From positions 28,274 through 92,273 of the forward strand of contig CAYMOX010000011.1 of assembly GCA_964392245.1 (NCBI GenBank): a stretch of DNA of 64,000 nucleotides, read 5' to 3'. The DNA is from JAAUUJ01 sp964392245 (lineage in GTDB: Bacteria > Cyanobacteriota > Cyanobacteriia > Thermostichales > Thermostichaceae). The translations under genes were made by a program, and so were the position numbers. This document shows positions 35,347 through 43,865 of this stretch, piece by piece; the first letter of the stretch is position 1; each line of letters opens with the position of its first letter. The notes under the pieces were generated by a model. It saw nothing but the letters and a program-made list of their open reading frames with translations. It had not been told where the DNA came from and did no database searches.

Positions 35347-36078
35347 ATGGATATCACCGATCTGATTCAACAGCAAAATCGCTTGCTACAACAGCTGCTG
35401 GATCACCTCACACTCAAGGAGCAGGGACAATTGGGCTTTGGTGCTGCTCCTCAGCCTGCCATCATCTACTGCAACCGCACCCAATGCCCTCCCTATTTCT
35501 GGTATCGGCGGGTGAATGGAGAAAATCAGGGGATCGGGGAGGGAGCTCTGACGGGCTATTTGCGAAAGCTGGAGTTTGTGACAACAGAGCGGCGAGGGAA
35601 AGAAACCCGCAAACTCCACGCGACCCTCGAAGCGGATCAAACCTGGATTCTGGAATGTTCGGAAACTGCAGTTTTTGCCAAGGGCTTACTGGCGGCAGTG
35701 GCGGCCCTCAGTCCGGATCAATTGCGTCAGCCGATCCAGATCGTCCCCTTGCCGGGAGAGGATGAAAAGGTGCTCTTTTGCCAGGTTTGGTGGAACGGTT
35801 CCCCAGTAGAGGCCAAATCATGGAATAGTGAAACCGACTTTGAACCCATTGCCCATCTTGCCTTTCAGCATGTCAAAGGGCAGAGCACTCTGGCCAGTAA
35901 TGCGGAGCGGGTGCGAGAGGCCAGAGAAACGGTGGGGCTGGGTCAGGAGGAGATCCGTGAGATCCTGATCAAAGAGTACAATGTCAAGCACCCGGATCAG
36001 CTGAGTCCGCTGCAATGCGAAGAACTGATCCAGAAGCTTCTGGCCCATCACTCCCCAATCTCGGCTGTGCACACCTGA
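35347..36078 (+). CDS. Conserved hypothetical protein
   Basis: A 243-residue soluble protein, no signal peptide. It has an N-terminal coiled-coil-like helix (IQQQNRLLQQLLDHL), a central alpha/beta region (about 35-155) and a C-terminal helical part (about 180-235). Three cysteines lie in the N-terminal half. I do not recognise a named domain. It starts 18 bases after the Mrp-type ATPase gene on the same strand, so it is likely co-transcribed with it. Confidence 0.75.
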   Translation: MDITDLIQQQNRLLQQLLDHLTLKEQGQLGFGAAPQPAIIYCNRTQCPPYFWYRRVNGENQGIGEGALTGYLRKLEFVTTERRGKETRKLHATLEADQTWILECSETAVFAKGLLAAVAALSPDQLRQPIQIVPLPGEDEKVLFCQVWWNGSPVEAKSWNSETDFEPIAHLAFQHVKGQSTLASNAERVREARETVGLGQEEIREILIKEYNVKHPDQLSPLQCEELIQKLLAHHSPISAVHT

Positions 36079-36082
36079 AAGA

Positions 36083-36112
36083 TTGACGAGGGTCAGGAAT
36101 ATGGGGTAGAGT
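36083..36112 (+). promoter_or_regulatory. Predicted promoter for the leader RNA before DAHP synthase
   Basis: TTGACG (36083-36088) and TAGAGT (36107-36112) are separated by 18 bases. The -35 box is strong and the -10 box is weak. Transcription would begin near 36119, just ahead of a region with extensive self-complementarity. Confidence 0.45.
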
Positions 36113-36118
36113 GCGATT

Positions 36119-36301
36119 AAATTAATTTAGTTTGTTCTCAAACACAGTTGAGGCTTACAAGTGTACGTCCCTGCTCCCCTGTTTTTCTACTTTAGCAGCC
36201 CCTGGCATTTGCCGGGGCTAAGGGAGCTGCACGAGCGCTAGTTAACCTGCTCTGTAAGAATCGCCCGAAGCCCTGAGCCCACAAAGCTTGGGGTTTCTTT
36301 T
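36119..36301 (+). ncRNA. Candidate structured RNA (6S-like RNA or attenuator leader)
   Basis: This non-coding stretch of about 183 bases folds on paper as nested pairs: CTTACA (36154) with TGTAAG (36253), GCTCCC (36173) with GGGAGC (36222), and an apical hairpin CCCC-TGGC…GCC-GGGG (36199-36217). It ends in a 12-bp terminator. A long stem with internal bulges and this length suit 6S RNA. A leader attenuator for the DAHP synthase gene is the main alternative. Stable folds were found by eye only. Confidence 0.4.
36267..36301 (+). terminator. Rho-independent-type terminator
   Basis: A 12-bp stem joins GAAGCCCTGAGC (36267-36278) to GCTTGGGGTTTC (36286-36297) with no mismatches apart from G-T pairs, around a CCACAAA loop. 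TTTT follows (36298-36301). It ends 43 bases before the DAHP synthase start codon and would stop transcripts arriving from upstream. Confidence 0.75.
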
Positions 36302-36344
36302 ATGGGGTGGTTCCTGCTCACATCCACCTTGAGGATCAGTGTTT

Positions 36345-37418
36345 ATGGTTACGAAAACAGAAAACTGTCATATTCAGGAGACCTCCCCCTTGATTTCCCC
36401 GGAAGCGGTTAAGCAAAAACTGCCGCTCACAGATGCAGCCATGGATGTCGTTCTGCAGGCCCGTCACGCCATTCGCCAGGTGATTCACGGGGTTGATCGC
36501 CAGAGACTGGTGGTGATTGTGGGCCCCTGCTCTATTCATGATCCCGATGCCGCCTTTGAGTACGCCCAGCGGCTGAAGCAAGTAGCTGATGATACTCAGA
36601 ATCAACTGATTATCGTGATGCGCACCTATTTTGAGAAGCCCCGCACCACCGTGGGCTGGAAAGGTCTGATCAACGACCCCCATCTGGATGGGTCCTGCGA
36701 TATTCCCACCGGACTGGAGCTGGCCCGCTCGATCCTGTTAAGAATTAACGCCATGGGGCTAGCCTGTGCCACGGAAGTTCTTGATCCGGTTACCCCCCAG
36801 TACATTGCGGATCTGGTGAGTTGGGCGGCGATCGGGGCACGCACCATTGAGAGCCAGACCCACCGTGAGATGGCCAGCGGTCTTTCCATGCCCATTGGTT
36901 TTAAAAATGGAACGGACGGACGCCTGGATATTGCTCTCAACGCCATTATTTCCGCCAGCCATCCCCACAGTTTTCTTGGCATCAATCAGCAGGGATTAAC
37001 CTGTATGGTCAAGACCACGGGAAATCCTGACCGCCACCTGGTGTTGCGGGGCGGAAGTGAAGGCACCAACTATGGACCCGACGATGTGGCAAACGCTGCG
37101 GCTCTCATGTCTGAGCAGGGGATCAAGCGTCCGATCATGGTGGATTGCTCCCACGGGAATTCCAACAAAGACTACACCCGTCAAAGTGGGGTATGCCGCG
37201 AGGTCATTCAGCAGTATGCGCAGGGACAGCCCGCCATTATGGGGGTCATGCTGGAGAGCAATCTCAATCCTGGTAAGCAATCCTGGCAGGAGGGCTGCAA
37301 GTTAAACCACGGGGTGTCGATTACTGACGGCTGTATTGGTTGGGACGAAACTGAAGCCCTGTTAAGAGAGATGGCTGAGAAGATTGAATATCAGCGATCG
37401 CCGATGGTGTCTGTCTAA
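36345..37418 (+). CDS. DAHP synthase, class I (AroF/G/H type)
   Basis: The first enzyme of the shikimate pathway, condensing PEP and erythrose 4-phosphate. From ATG 36345 (GAGG 11 bases upstream) the protein has 357 residues. Family motifs are VVIVGPCSIHDP, MRTYFEKPRTTVGWKG, LRGGSEGTNY and VDCSHGNSNKD. It belongs to the feedback-regulated AroFGH type; which amino acid inhibits it is not readable. Its stop codon overlaps the stop of the convergent ferredoxin gene. Confidence 0.95.
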   Translation: MVTKTENCHIQETSPLISPEAVKQKLPLTDAAMDVVLQARHAIRQVIHGVDRQRLVVIVGPCSIHDPDAAFEYAQRLKQVADDTQNQLIIVMRTYFEKPRTTVGWKGLINDPHLDGSCDIPTGLELARSILLRINAMGLACATEVLDPVTPQYIADLVSWAAIGARTIESQTHREMASGLSMPIGFKNGTDGRLDIALNAIISASHPHSFLGINQQGLTCMVKTTGNPDRHLVLRGGSEGTNYGPDDVANAAALMSEQGIKRPIMVDCSHGNSNKDYTRQSGVCREVIQQYAQGQPAIMGVMLESNLNPGKQSWQEGCKLNHGVSITDGCIGWDETEALLREMAEKIEYQRSPMVSV

Positions 37419-37753
37419 CGCTCCGGAGTCCATAGGGGTTGCGAACCCTGTCCCCAAAACCCATCAAATTTCGTAACCCTTACATATCCTAAAACCTTGG
37501 TTTGGCAAGATAGCCGTAAGCCCCGAGCGTGGTTGAGAGGAGGGAAGCTGAGTCGAATTCTTTCCGGAAGGGTAGGCGGGGAGACTTCACCCTCGACAAG
37601 AACTGCACAGGTGCCACAAAGGCTTTTGCCACCACAGTTGCGCGTTTCAGCTTTGCCATTGTAAACGGGGATATCGTGCTTGAGCAGCTCGTCGCGCAGG
37701 TTAGCACCCCGATCACATCCAAATGTTTGACCCTGAGCAGTTACGTTGGGCAT
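37415..37753 (-). CDS. [2Fe-2S] ferredoxin-like protein
   Basis: A 112-residue ferredoxin-fold protein with cluster ligands Cys40, Cys46, Cys49 and Cys83. The spacing C-x5-C-x2-C resembles adrenodoxin-type rather than photosynthetic (C-x4-C-x2-C) ferredoxin. The ending VRVTKYDGFWG-like segment (here VTKFDGFWGQG) is shared with a cyanobacterial subfamily I remember. ATG 37753 starts the conserved MPxVTAQG segment; the longer open frame upstream is not expected to be coding. It converges on DAHP synthase with a 4-base overlap. Confidence 0.87.
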   Translation of the reverse strand: MPNVTAQGQTFGCDRGANLRDELLKHDIPVYNGKAETRNCGGKSLCGTCAVLVEGEVSPPTLPERIRLSFPPLNHARGLRLSCQTKVLGYVRVTKFDGFWGQGSQPLWTPER

Positions 37754-37858
37754 AAATCTTTTCCCCAATGCGTCAGTGTTCTTGTTTACCCCAGAAGCGT
37801 TTAAATGAACAACACCCAACAAATTTTATAGTCAAGCCCGGACATGTGCCTGCGTCGT

Positions 37859-38827
37859 TCATAAATGGTGATGTTGAAGTTCTGCATGGGCACGATAAAC
37901 TGCCTGAACGTTATACCAATTGAGAAAGAAGATCCTGCATAACTCCAGAGCGAGTTGAGGTTTTCCTTGATCGATCAACCATTGCAGGAATGGCGCAACC
38001 CGTTTCTCGTTCAGCCATCCTCCTAGAGATAAAAGGCCCCAGAGAATGCGATGGAGTAGGGTCATTTGAATCATCAGGCGCACTTCCCAGGTAGGGTGTT
38101 TTTGCCAGAAAAGCACCCCCATGCGACCCCTTTGCCGCTCCCGCTCAATGAGGGCTGGGATCTGGTTCAGGTGGAACGGGGGATGCCAATGATAGCCCAC
38201 AGCCTCTGGACATTTGATCATGCGCAACCCCAGCTTTTTCAGGCGCACGCCCAATTCCAGGTCTTCCCAACCGTAGAGCTGAAAACGGGGATCGAAAGGG
38301 CCCTCCGCAGACTCCGCCGCCTGATCCAGCCAGTGACGAGCAATGGCGACGTTACCCGTCGCGAAAAAAGCATTGGAAAAGTCTGTTGGTTTAAAGGGCT
38401 CCTGTTCTGGGGAATCAAAGTTGTGGGTATTGATCACCCGGCCATAGGAGAAAAGTTTGGCATCTGCAGGATCGGTGGGATCAGCCGTCACCCCAGAGTG
38501 GGCAAGCAACCGGGCATGGGAGGCAAGAAACGTTGAGGTGACCACCAGATCACTATCGATGAAAATAATCACTGATCCCTGAGCCTGGGATAAGCCTAGG
38601 TTACGAGCTGCTGCCGGACCCCGGTGATTCTGCTTGATCAACCGCAGCTGAGGCAGAGGGGATTCCTGCTCCAGCCAGGGAACAGTAGCATCAGTAGATC
38701 CATCATCCACCACAACCACTTCATAGCTGGTGTATTCGCCAGGAGCTTGCTGCTTCAGGGCCCCCAGGCATTTCTGAAGAATGGGGTAGCGATTATAGGT
38801 GGGAATGATCACACTAAAGCGGTACAC
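37859..38827 (-). CDS. Family 2 glycosyltransferase
   Basis: A 322-residue GT2 (GT-A fold) enzyme. It has SVIIPTYNRYPIL, the nucleotide-binding VVVDDGSTDAT and the metal-binding FIDSDLVV (DxD). A C-terminal hydrophobic part near 255-275 may sit at the membrane. The acceptor and donor sugars are not known. It is isolated from other cell-surface genes in this window and lies 23 bases after the small gene at 38851-39111 on the same strand. Confidence 0.9.
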   Translation of the reverse strand: MYRFSVIIPTYNRYPILQKCLGALKQQAPGEYTSYEVVVVDDGSTDATVPWLEQESPLPQLRLIKQNHRGPAAARNLGLSQAQGSVIIFIDSDLVVTSTFLASHARLLAHSGVTADPTDPADAKLFSYGRVINTHNFDSPEQEPFKPTDFSNAFFATGNVAIARHWLDQAAESAEGPFDPRFQLYGWEDLELGVRLKKLGLRMIKCPEAVGYHWHPPFHLNQIPALIERERQRGRMGVLFWQKHPTWEVRLMIQMTLLHRILWGLLSLGGWLNEKRVAPFLQWLIDQGKPQLALELCRIFFLNWYNVQAVYRAHAELQHHHL

Positions 38828-38850
38828 AGATCGGTCCTCTCAGAAGTGCG

Positions 38851-39111
38851 TTAGTCCAGCAAAGTCGAACGGGAGGATTCCAGACGAGACCACAACTGCT
38901 TGATCATGTCAAAAGCCTCCACTGGACTCAGTTTTCCGTTCCCTTGCAGAGCACAAATAATCGAGACTCGTTGGGCAAACTCCTGAAGGTTGGCACTGAA
39001 GATCACCTGGGGGAAGGTGGCATCCTGAGAGGATGTGGAGTGGATGGGATAAAGAAACTGCTCTTTCGCGTGGGTATCCTCTTGCGGTGCATCTGGTTCG
39101 GTCACTGCCAT
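38851..39111 (-). CDS. Small conserved cyanobacterial protein
   Basis: An 86-residue soluble protein. The N-terminal 25 residues are variable and acidic. The conserved-looking part has FSANLQEFAQRVSIICALQGNGKLSPVEAFDMIKQLW, a helical segment typical of a small protein family seen across cyanobacteria, whose name I cannot give with certainty. No function is known to me. The glycosyltransferase gene follows 23 bases downstream and is probably co-transcribed. Confidence 0.75.
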   Translation of the reverse strand: MAVTEPDAPQEDTHAKEQFLYPIHSTSSQDATFPQVIFSANLQEFAQRVSIICALQGNGKLSPVEAFDMIKQLWSRLESSRSTLLD

Positions 39112-39261
39112 CCCTCCACCTGTTCAGCCCTCGCCTCTGATCCGAGATCAGTCTAACGTTCATTCCTGCACGGCTGCGGACTACAGTCATGATCTCAAAG
39201 GAACTGGGGGGAAACAGAGCGCTGGGAAGAAGAGACAGAACGGCTGAGGATCCAGGCTTAC

Positions 39262-39423
39262 TTACTCTTCATCAGCGGAGGAGGAAGGGGAGGAAGACTC
39301 ATCATCACGGGGAGGAGAAGACTGCCGTCGCCGTTGATTGCGGGAGCGACTTTTCTGGAACTGGCGGGCATACTCTCGGTTCCTCTCCGCCTTTTCTCGC
39401 TTCAGATTGCGCTTTTTAGCCAT
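39262..39423 (-). CDS. Small, very basic cyanobacterial protein
   Basis: 53 residues beginning MAKKRNLKREKAERNREYA. The first ~34 residues are dense in Lys and Arg and the tail is Ser/Asp/Glu-rich, giving a bipolar charge pattern. It was found by reading the minus strand; AGGAAATCGGC upstream gives a plausible ribosome site. Similar MAKKR…-type short basic proteins are common in cyanobacteria without assigned roles; nucleic acid or ribosome binding is a guess. Confidence 0.7.
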   Translation of the reverse strand: MAKKRNLKREKAERNREYARQFQKSRSRNQRRRQSSPPRDDESSSPSSSADEE

Positions 39424-39535
39424 GCCGATTTCCTACAGAACAATGGGGCAGTGAAGAAAACTTTGGATCAACTGGCGACCCCGCCTACCAGCTTTTCAAG
39501 CGTATCAGATCCTACCACGATCTGCCCCGAAAAAA

Positions 39536-39832
39536 CTAGCTTCCCCAGCTACCCACCAGCATGATCGATCCCATCACCAGAAATCCCACCCCTGCAGTAA
39601 TTTTGATCAGATGAGGGGGGAGCTTTTCAGCAAGCCACTTGCCAGCCCAGACTCCGATCAATGAGGTAAGGAGCAACGCCAGGGCCGCTCCTGCAAATGT
39701 TGAGAGGGGATGACCTGACTGTACGGTTAAGAACATGGTAGCTAGCTGGGTTTTATCCCCCATCTCTGCTAGAAAGATCGAACCAAAACTTAAAATCCCT
39801 AGCCGCCATAGCGTGTTCTGTGAGTCAACCAT
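39536..39832 (-). CDS. GDT1/UPF0016 half-transporter, second copy
   Basis: A 98-residue membrane protein with three helices and the family motif Glu23-Met-Gly-Asp-Lys-Thr. Full GDT1/TMEM165/Mnx proteins contain two such motifs in one chain of six helices and export Mn2+ (or Ca2+). Here each half is a separate gene, so the pair probably forms a heterodimer. In cyanobacteria such transporters move Mn across the thylakoid or plasma membrane. Its start overlaps the end of the first half-gene by 8 bases. Confidence 0.92.
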   Translation of the reverse strand: MVDSQNTLWRLGILSFGSIFLAEMGDKTQLATMFLTVQSGHPLSTFAGAALALLLTSLIGVWAGKWLAEKLPPHLIKITAGVGFLVMGSIMLVGSWGS

Positions 39833-40382
39833 GATCAGAGAAGTCTCCTAACTCTTCATCTTCCATCGCTGCAGATCCCTGACTTTCGCGCCATTGACTC
39901 CAGAGAACATAGAGGCCAATCCCAATAAATCCAACGGCAGCACCCCTCTGCAGCATCTGGGTGGGAATGATCTGAGCCACCCCTTGCCCGAGCAGGACGC
40001 TGACCAGACTGGCGGCAATCAACGCACTGGCGGATCCCCAGAAGATGGCCCAGGGGGACTTGGATTGCGCTGACATCAACATGGTCGCCATCTGGGTTTT
40101 GTCCCCCATTTCGGCCACAAAGACGGTTAAAAAGGTGAGGAAGAGGGCTTGCCAGGTGGTTAGGTCCAGCAGGACAGGATCAGGTTCGGGATCAACCCGA
40201 GCACGCTCCTCGGATGACTCTGTTGACGCTGGCTCAATGGCCATTAAAACCTGGCTGGAGGGCTGCACCTCCCCAACAACATCCTCTGGAGAGGACCAGG
40301 CAGGTAAGCTGAAACCCCAAGTCAGGGGAATGATCAGAAGCAAGGGTAAAAAAGGGCGCAGGCAGCGGGCGATGAGCAGCAT
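39825..40382 (-). CDS. GDT1/UPF0016 half-transporter, first copy, with signal-like N-terminus
   Basis: A 185-residue protein. A hydrophobic leader (about 1-30) is followed by an acidic Ser/Glu-rich linker (31-73) and a three-helix GDT1 unit with Glu91-Met-Gly-Asp-Lys-Thr. The leader and linker resemble those of plastid-type and full-length Mnx proteins. Its ATG lies 4 bases after the ycf48 stop, and it overlaps the second half-transporter by 8 bases, so rubA, ycf48 and both halves look like one transcription unit. Confidence 0.92.
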   Translation of the reverse strand: MLLIARCLRPFLPLLLIIPLTWGFSLPAWSSPEDVVGEVQPSSQVLMAIEPASTESSEERARVDPEPDPVLLDLTTWQALFLTFLTVFVAEMGDKTQMATMLMSAQSKSPWAIFWGSASALIAASLVSVLLGQGVAQIIPTQMLQRGAAVGFIGIGLYVLWSQWRESQGSAAMEDEELGDFSDHG

Positions 40383-40386
40383 CAGG

Positions 40387-41361
40387 TCAAGCGTCTCCTA
40401 TATACCGTAGCAGGGTTCCCCGCTGACCCAGAATAAAGCCTCGACCCGGTTGAGGAAAGGTGACCGCATAAAAATTGGCAGGAACTTTGCTTAATTTGCG
40501 AGCCTTTTCCCAGGTTTGGCCCTGATCAGGGCTGTGCAGCAGGGTTCCTCCTCCCCCCACCACCCAGAGATCGTGTTCGTTTTGAAAGGCTGCCCCCAGA
40601 TAACCGAAACTGAGGGTTTGTCCAGGTCGCACGGGTTTGCTCCATTCCCCGGACGTGTAGTCTTGCGTAAAGGCAATTTCAGCCCCCTGATTGAGTTTCC
40701 AGGCCGTGCCTTCTGGACCAAAGCCCATGTTTTGAATCCGACGGGAACTATCGCGGTTAAAGGGCTGCCAGCTGCCCGCGGAGGGGGAGTAGAGGAAATA
40801 AAAACTGCCGCGGGAGGAAACTGCCAGATAGGATCCATCCTCAGGATTGCGGTCAATATTCCGTAACAGACCAATCGCGTCATCCACCTGGGAGTGCCAG
40901 TGGGCTCCGGCATCTTCGGTGAGGTAGATGGCGCCAATATTGGTTACCATTTCGGCAGTCTCGGGCCCCAGTGCCGTGATCATCAGAGGTTCTCCGGGCA
41001 GCTGACTGCTGAGGAGAATTTGAGACCAGGTATCCCCCCCATCAGTCGTATGCAGCATCACCTTGGGCTCCCCCACGATCCACCCTTCCGAGCCGGAAAA
41101 ACTAATGGAGCTGAGGTAGTAATCAGGATTGCTGGATTGAATCACCCGCTCCTGCCAGTTGATCCCACCATCCCGAGTTTCTAGCAGGGTGCCCTTATCC
41201 CCCACAATCCAGCCGTGATCAGGGTCTGACTCCGTAAAGGCGATATCGAGCAAAATATTCTCGGTGGGCATCTCCACCACCTGCCAGGGAACCATACGCA
41301 TGGCAGGCATACGCGCGGCCATCAGCAGCAACGAAAGTAAGATCACCAGTACTCGAAGCAT
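40387..41361 (-). CDS. ycf48: Photosystem II assembly factor Ycf48/HCF136
   Basis: A 324-residue seven-bladed beta-propeller that helps early photosystem II reaction-centre assembly by binding pre-D1. Repeats of the type GWIVGDKGTLLETRDGG…W recur along the chain. A hydrophobic N-terminal segment (1-15) targets it to the lumen or periplasm. The lipobox cysteine usual in cyanobacterial Ycf48 is absent: no Cys is encoded near the start, and no alternative in-frame start was seen in about 55 bases upstream. It follows rubA by 46 bases. psbEFLJ, its usual downstream neighbours, are replaced by the GDT1 half-genes. Confidence 0.94.
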   Translation of the reverse strand: MLRVLVILLSLLLMAARMPAMRMVPWQVVEMPTENILLDIAFTESDPDHGWIVGDKGTLLETRDGGINWQERVIQSSNPDYYLSSISFSGSEGWIVGEPKVMLHTTDGGDTWSQILLSSQLPGEPLMITALGPETAEMVTNIGAIYLTEDAGAHWHSQVDDAIGLLRNIDRNPEDGSYLAVSSRGSFYFLYSPSAGSWQPFNRDSSRRIQNMGFGPEGTAWKLNQGAEIAFTQDYTSGEWSKPVRPGQTLSFGYLGAAFQNEHDLWVVGGGGTLLHSPDQGQTWEKARKLSKVPANFYAVTFPQPGRGFILGQRGTLLRYIGDA

Positions 41362-41407
41362 CAGTCCACCATCCTCAGGAACATGGGAAGCATGTGATTC
41401 ATCCGGC

Positions 41408-41818
41408 CTATTCGACGAAGTAAAAACTCATGAGAAAGAGAAAAGCAAGCGCCAACCCCGCGAAGATTAGAATACCCTTGGTGGCTGGAGTCATCACGTT
41501 AACCCCCAATCCATAGTTGAGATTTTCCTTGAAGCCGGAGGGCTTTCCTTGGGCACCCACAGACTCAAATTGCTTGGCTGAAGCTCCACACACCGGACAC
41601 TTCCAGGAGGAAGGCAGATCTTCAAAGGGAACCCCAGCGGGGATCTGTGATTGAGAATCCCCTCGGGTCGGCTCATAGACGTAACCGCAGGACTTGCATT
41701 CATAGCGTTGCATCCGTGCCGGATCAGTCAACTCCGCGTCAATGGCATCCTCTGCCAGCTCAATCACAGGCGGCTCATCGGCGTTATCAGTGGTGGGCTC
41801 GAAATCCTGAGAAGCCAT
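41408..41818 (-). CDS. rubA: Membrane-anchored rubredoxin RubA
   Basis: A 136-residue rubredoxin with iron ligands Cys41, Cys44, Cys74 and Cys77, plus a C-terminal membrane helix (about 113-133). An acidic N-terminal extension of ~38 residues precedes the domain. RubA is needed for photosystem II (and photosystem I) assembly in cyanobacteria and plants. It is first in the rubA-ycf48 operon and diverges from ftsH across about 140 bases. Confidence 0.94.
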   Translation of the reverse strand: MASQDFEPTTDNADEPPVIELAEDAIDAELTDPARMQRYECKSCGYVYEPTRGDSQSQIPAGVPFEDLPSSWKCPVCGASAKQFESVGAQGKPSGFKENLNYGLGVNVMTPATKGILIFAGLALAFLFLMSFYFVE

Positions 41819-41957
41819 GACACATCTCTTTTTCCAAGGGGATGAAACCTATTATGAGTGTCTTCGTTACAAAAATCTACCTGGAGCGGGGGAAGCCTGT
41901 GGACTCGTTTAATATTAGGTGTTCCCCTCTATCGATTTACACTTGGGGTCTGCAGCT

Positions 41958-43838
41958 ATGGCGATTAAGGATCAACCTCAACCCTCCCGACCTCAGCAAA
42001 TTGGCAACATTCTGCTTCTCATTTCGGGTGTTGTGCTGTTGCTGAATCTAGCCGTGCCCTTGTTTACAGGACCCTCCATCCCCAAAGTGCCCTACAGTCT
42101 CTTCCTGAGTCAGGTGGAGGATGATCTGGTGGCACGAGTGTCGTTGGGGCAGGATCAGATCCGGTATCAACTCAAGTCTCAGGGGGAAGAACCTGGAAAT
42201 ATTCTGGCCACCACCCCCATTTTTGATCTGGAGCTGCCCAACAAACTGGAAAGCCATGGGGTTGAATTCGCTGCCTCACCGCCGCCGCAGAACCGCTGGA
42301 TTGGCAGTCTTCTCAGTTGGGTGATCCCTCCCCTGATCTTTGTGGCGATCTGGCAATTTTTTATCGGCAGACGGGCAGGACCGCAGGGAGCTCTTTCCAT
42401 TAACAAAAGTCGGGCCAAGGTTTACGTAGAGAATGAAGCCACTCGGGTCACCTTCGCCGATGTGGCTGGGGTGGAAGAAGCCAAGGCTGAACTGGCCGAA
42501 GTGGTGGAGTTTCTCAAGACTCCGCAGCGATTTACCCAGATCGGGGCGCGTATTCCTAAGGGGGTGCTGCTGGTGGGTCCTCCCGGTACAGGCAAAACCC
42601 TGCTGGCCAAGGCCGTTGCCGGTGAGGCAGGGGTGGCGTTCTTCAGCATCTCCGGTTCAGAGTTTGTGGAATTATTTGTGGGGGCGGGTGCAGCCCGAGT
42701 TCGGGATCTCTTTGAGCAGGCCAAGCGCAAGGCTCCCTGCATTATCTTCATTGACGAGCTGGATGCGATTGGTAAATCCCGTGGGGGAGCAGGGTTTTAT
42801 GGCGGCAACGATGAACGGGAGCAAACCCTGAACCAGTTACTCACCGAGATGGATGGGTTTGGGGCTGGGGAAGGAACGGTCATCGTTCTCGCCGCGACCA
42901 ACCGTCCCGAAACGCTTGATCCGGCCCTGCTGCGTCCGGGGCGCTTTGATCGGCAGGTGCTGGTGGATCGACCAGATTTAAGTGGTCGCCGCGAAATTCT
43001 GAATATCTATGCAGGAAAAGTCAAGCTGGATCCCGGAGTGGATTTACAGGTGATCGCGGCCCAAACCTCTGGCTTTGCTGGAGCCGATCTAGCCAATCTG
43101 GTGAATGAGGCCGCGTTGCTGGCCGCTCGCAATCGGCGAGAAACTGTGACCCAGGCGGATCTCAGTGAGGCCATTGAACGAGTGGTGGCGGGACTGGAAA
43201 AGAAAAGCCGCGTTCTTAATCCCAAAGAGAAGCGCATTGTGGCCTACCACGAAGTGGGACATGCTCTGGTGGGAGCCGTGATGCCGGGAGGGGATCGAGT
43301 GGCCAAGATCTCGATTGTGCCCCGAGGCATGTCGGCATTGGGGTATACGTTGCAGTTGCCCACAGAAGATCGATTTCTGGCGGATGAAGCGGAACTGCGG
43401 GGGCAAATCGCTACCTTGTTGGGAGGACGATCCGCTGAAGAGCTGGTCTTTGGCAGTATCACCACTGGAGCAGCCAACGACCTGCAACGGGCCACTGATC
43501 TGGCGGAGCGGATGGTCACCACCTACGGGATGAGTAAGGTTCTGGGCCCTCTAGCCTATGAGCGTGGACAACAGTCCCAATTTCTGGGAAATGGAATGCC
43601 TAATCCCCGTCGTAACGTCAGCGATCAAACCGCGAAAGCCATTGATGCAGAAGTGAAAGAGATTGTGGAAACAGCTCACCAGCAGGCCCTAACCATTCTT
43701 CGCAACAACCGCGATCTGCTGGAGACCATGGCTCTGAGTTTGCTGGATCAAGAGGTGATTGAAGGAGATACTCTGCGCAGCTTTCTGGGGCAGGCCAAGC
43801 TCACCGTGGATGAGACGGCCAGACCTGTAGCCGTTTAG
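41958..43838 (+). CDS. ftsH: ATP-dependent zinc metalloprotease FtsH
   Basis: A membrane AAA+ protease of 626 residues. Two membrane helices (about 17-37 and 115-137) flank a lumenal/periplasmic domain. The AAA module has Walker A GPPGTGKT near 207-214 and the arginine-finger region. The zinc site HEVGH lies in the C-terminal protease domain. Cyanobacteria hold four FtsH homologues; those acting on damaged D1 form heterohexamers, but which one this is cannot be read. It diverges from rubA. ATG 41958 is preferred over a start 13 codons upstream. Confidence 0.96.
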   Translation: MAIKDQPQPSRPQQIGNILLLISGVVLLLNLAVPLFTGPSIPKVPYSLFLSQVEDDLVARVSLGQDQIRYQLKSQGEEPGNILATTPIFDLELPNKLESHGVEFAASPPPQNRWIGSLLSWVIPPLIFVAIWQFFIGRRAGPQGALSINKSRAKVYVENEATRVTFADVAGVEEAKAELAEVVEFLKTPQRFTQIGARIPKGVLLVGPPGTGKTLLAKAVAGEAGVAFFSISGSEFVELFVGAGAARVRDLFEQAKRKAPCIIFIDELDAIGKSRGGAGFYGGNDEREQTLNQLLTEMDGFGAGEGTVIVLAATNRPETLDPALLRPGRFDRQVLVDRPDLSGRREILNIYAGKVKLDPGVDLQVIAAQTSGFAGADLANLVNEAALLAARNRRETVTQADLSEAIERVVAGLEKKSRVLNPKEKRIVAYHEVGHALVGAVMPGGDRVAKISIVPRGMSALGYTLQLPTEDRFLADEAELRGQIATLLGGRSAEELVFGSITTGAANDLQRATDLAERMVTTYGMSKVLGPLAYERGQQSQFLGNGMPNPRRNVSDQTAKAIDAEVKEIVETAHQQALTILRNNRDLLETMALSLLDQEVIEGDTLRSFLGQAKLTVDETARPVAV

Positions 43839-43865
43839 TCATTGCTGCTGTCTGGATGAAAACAG

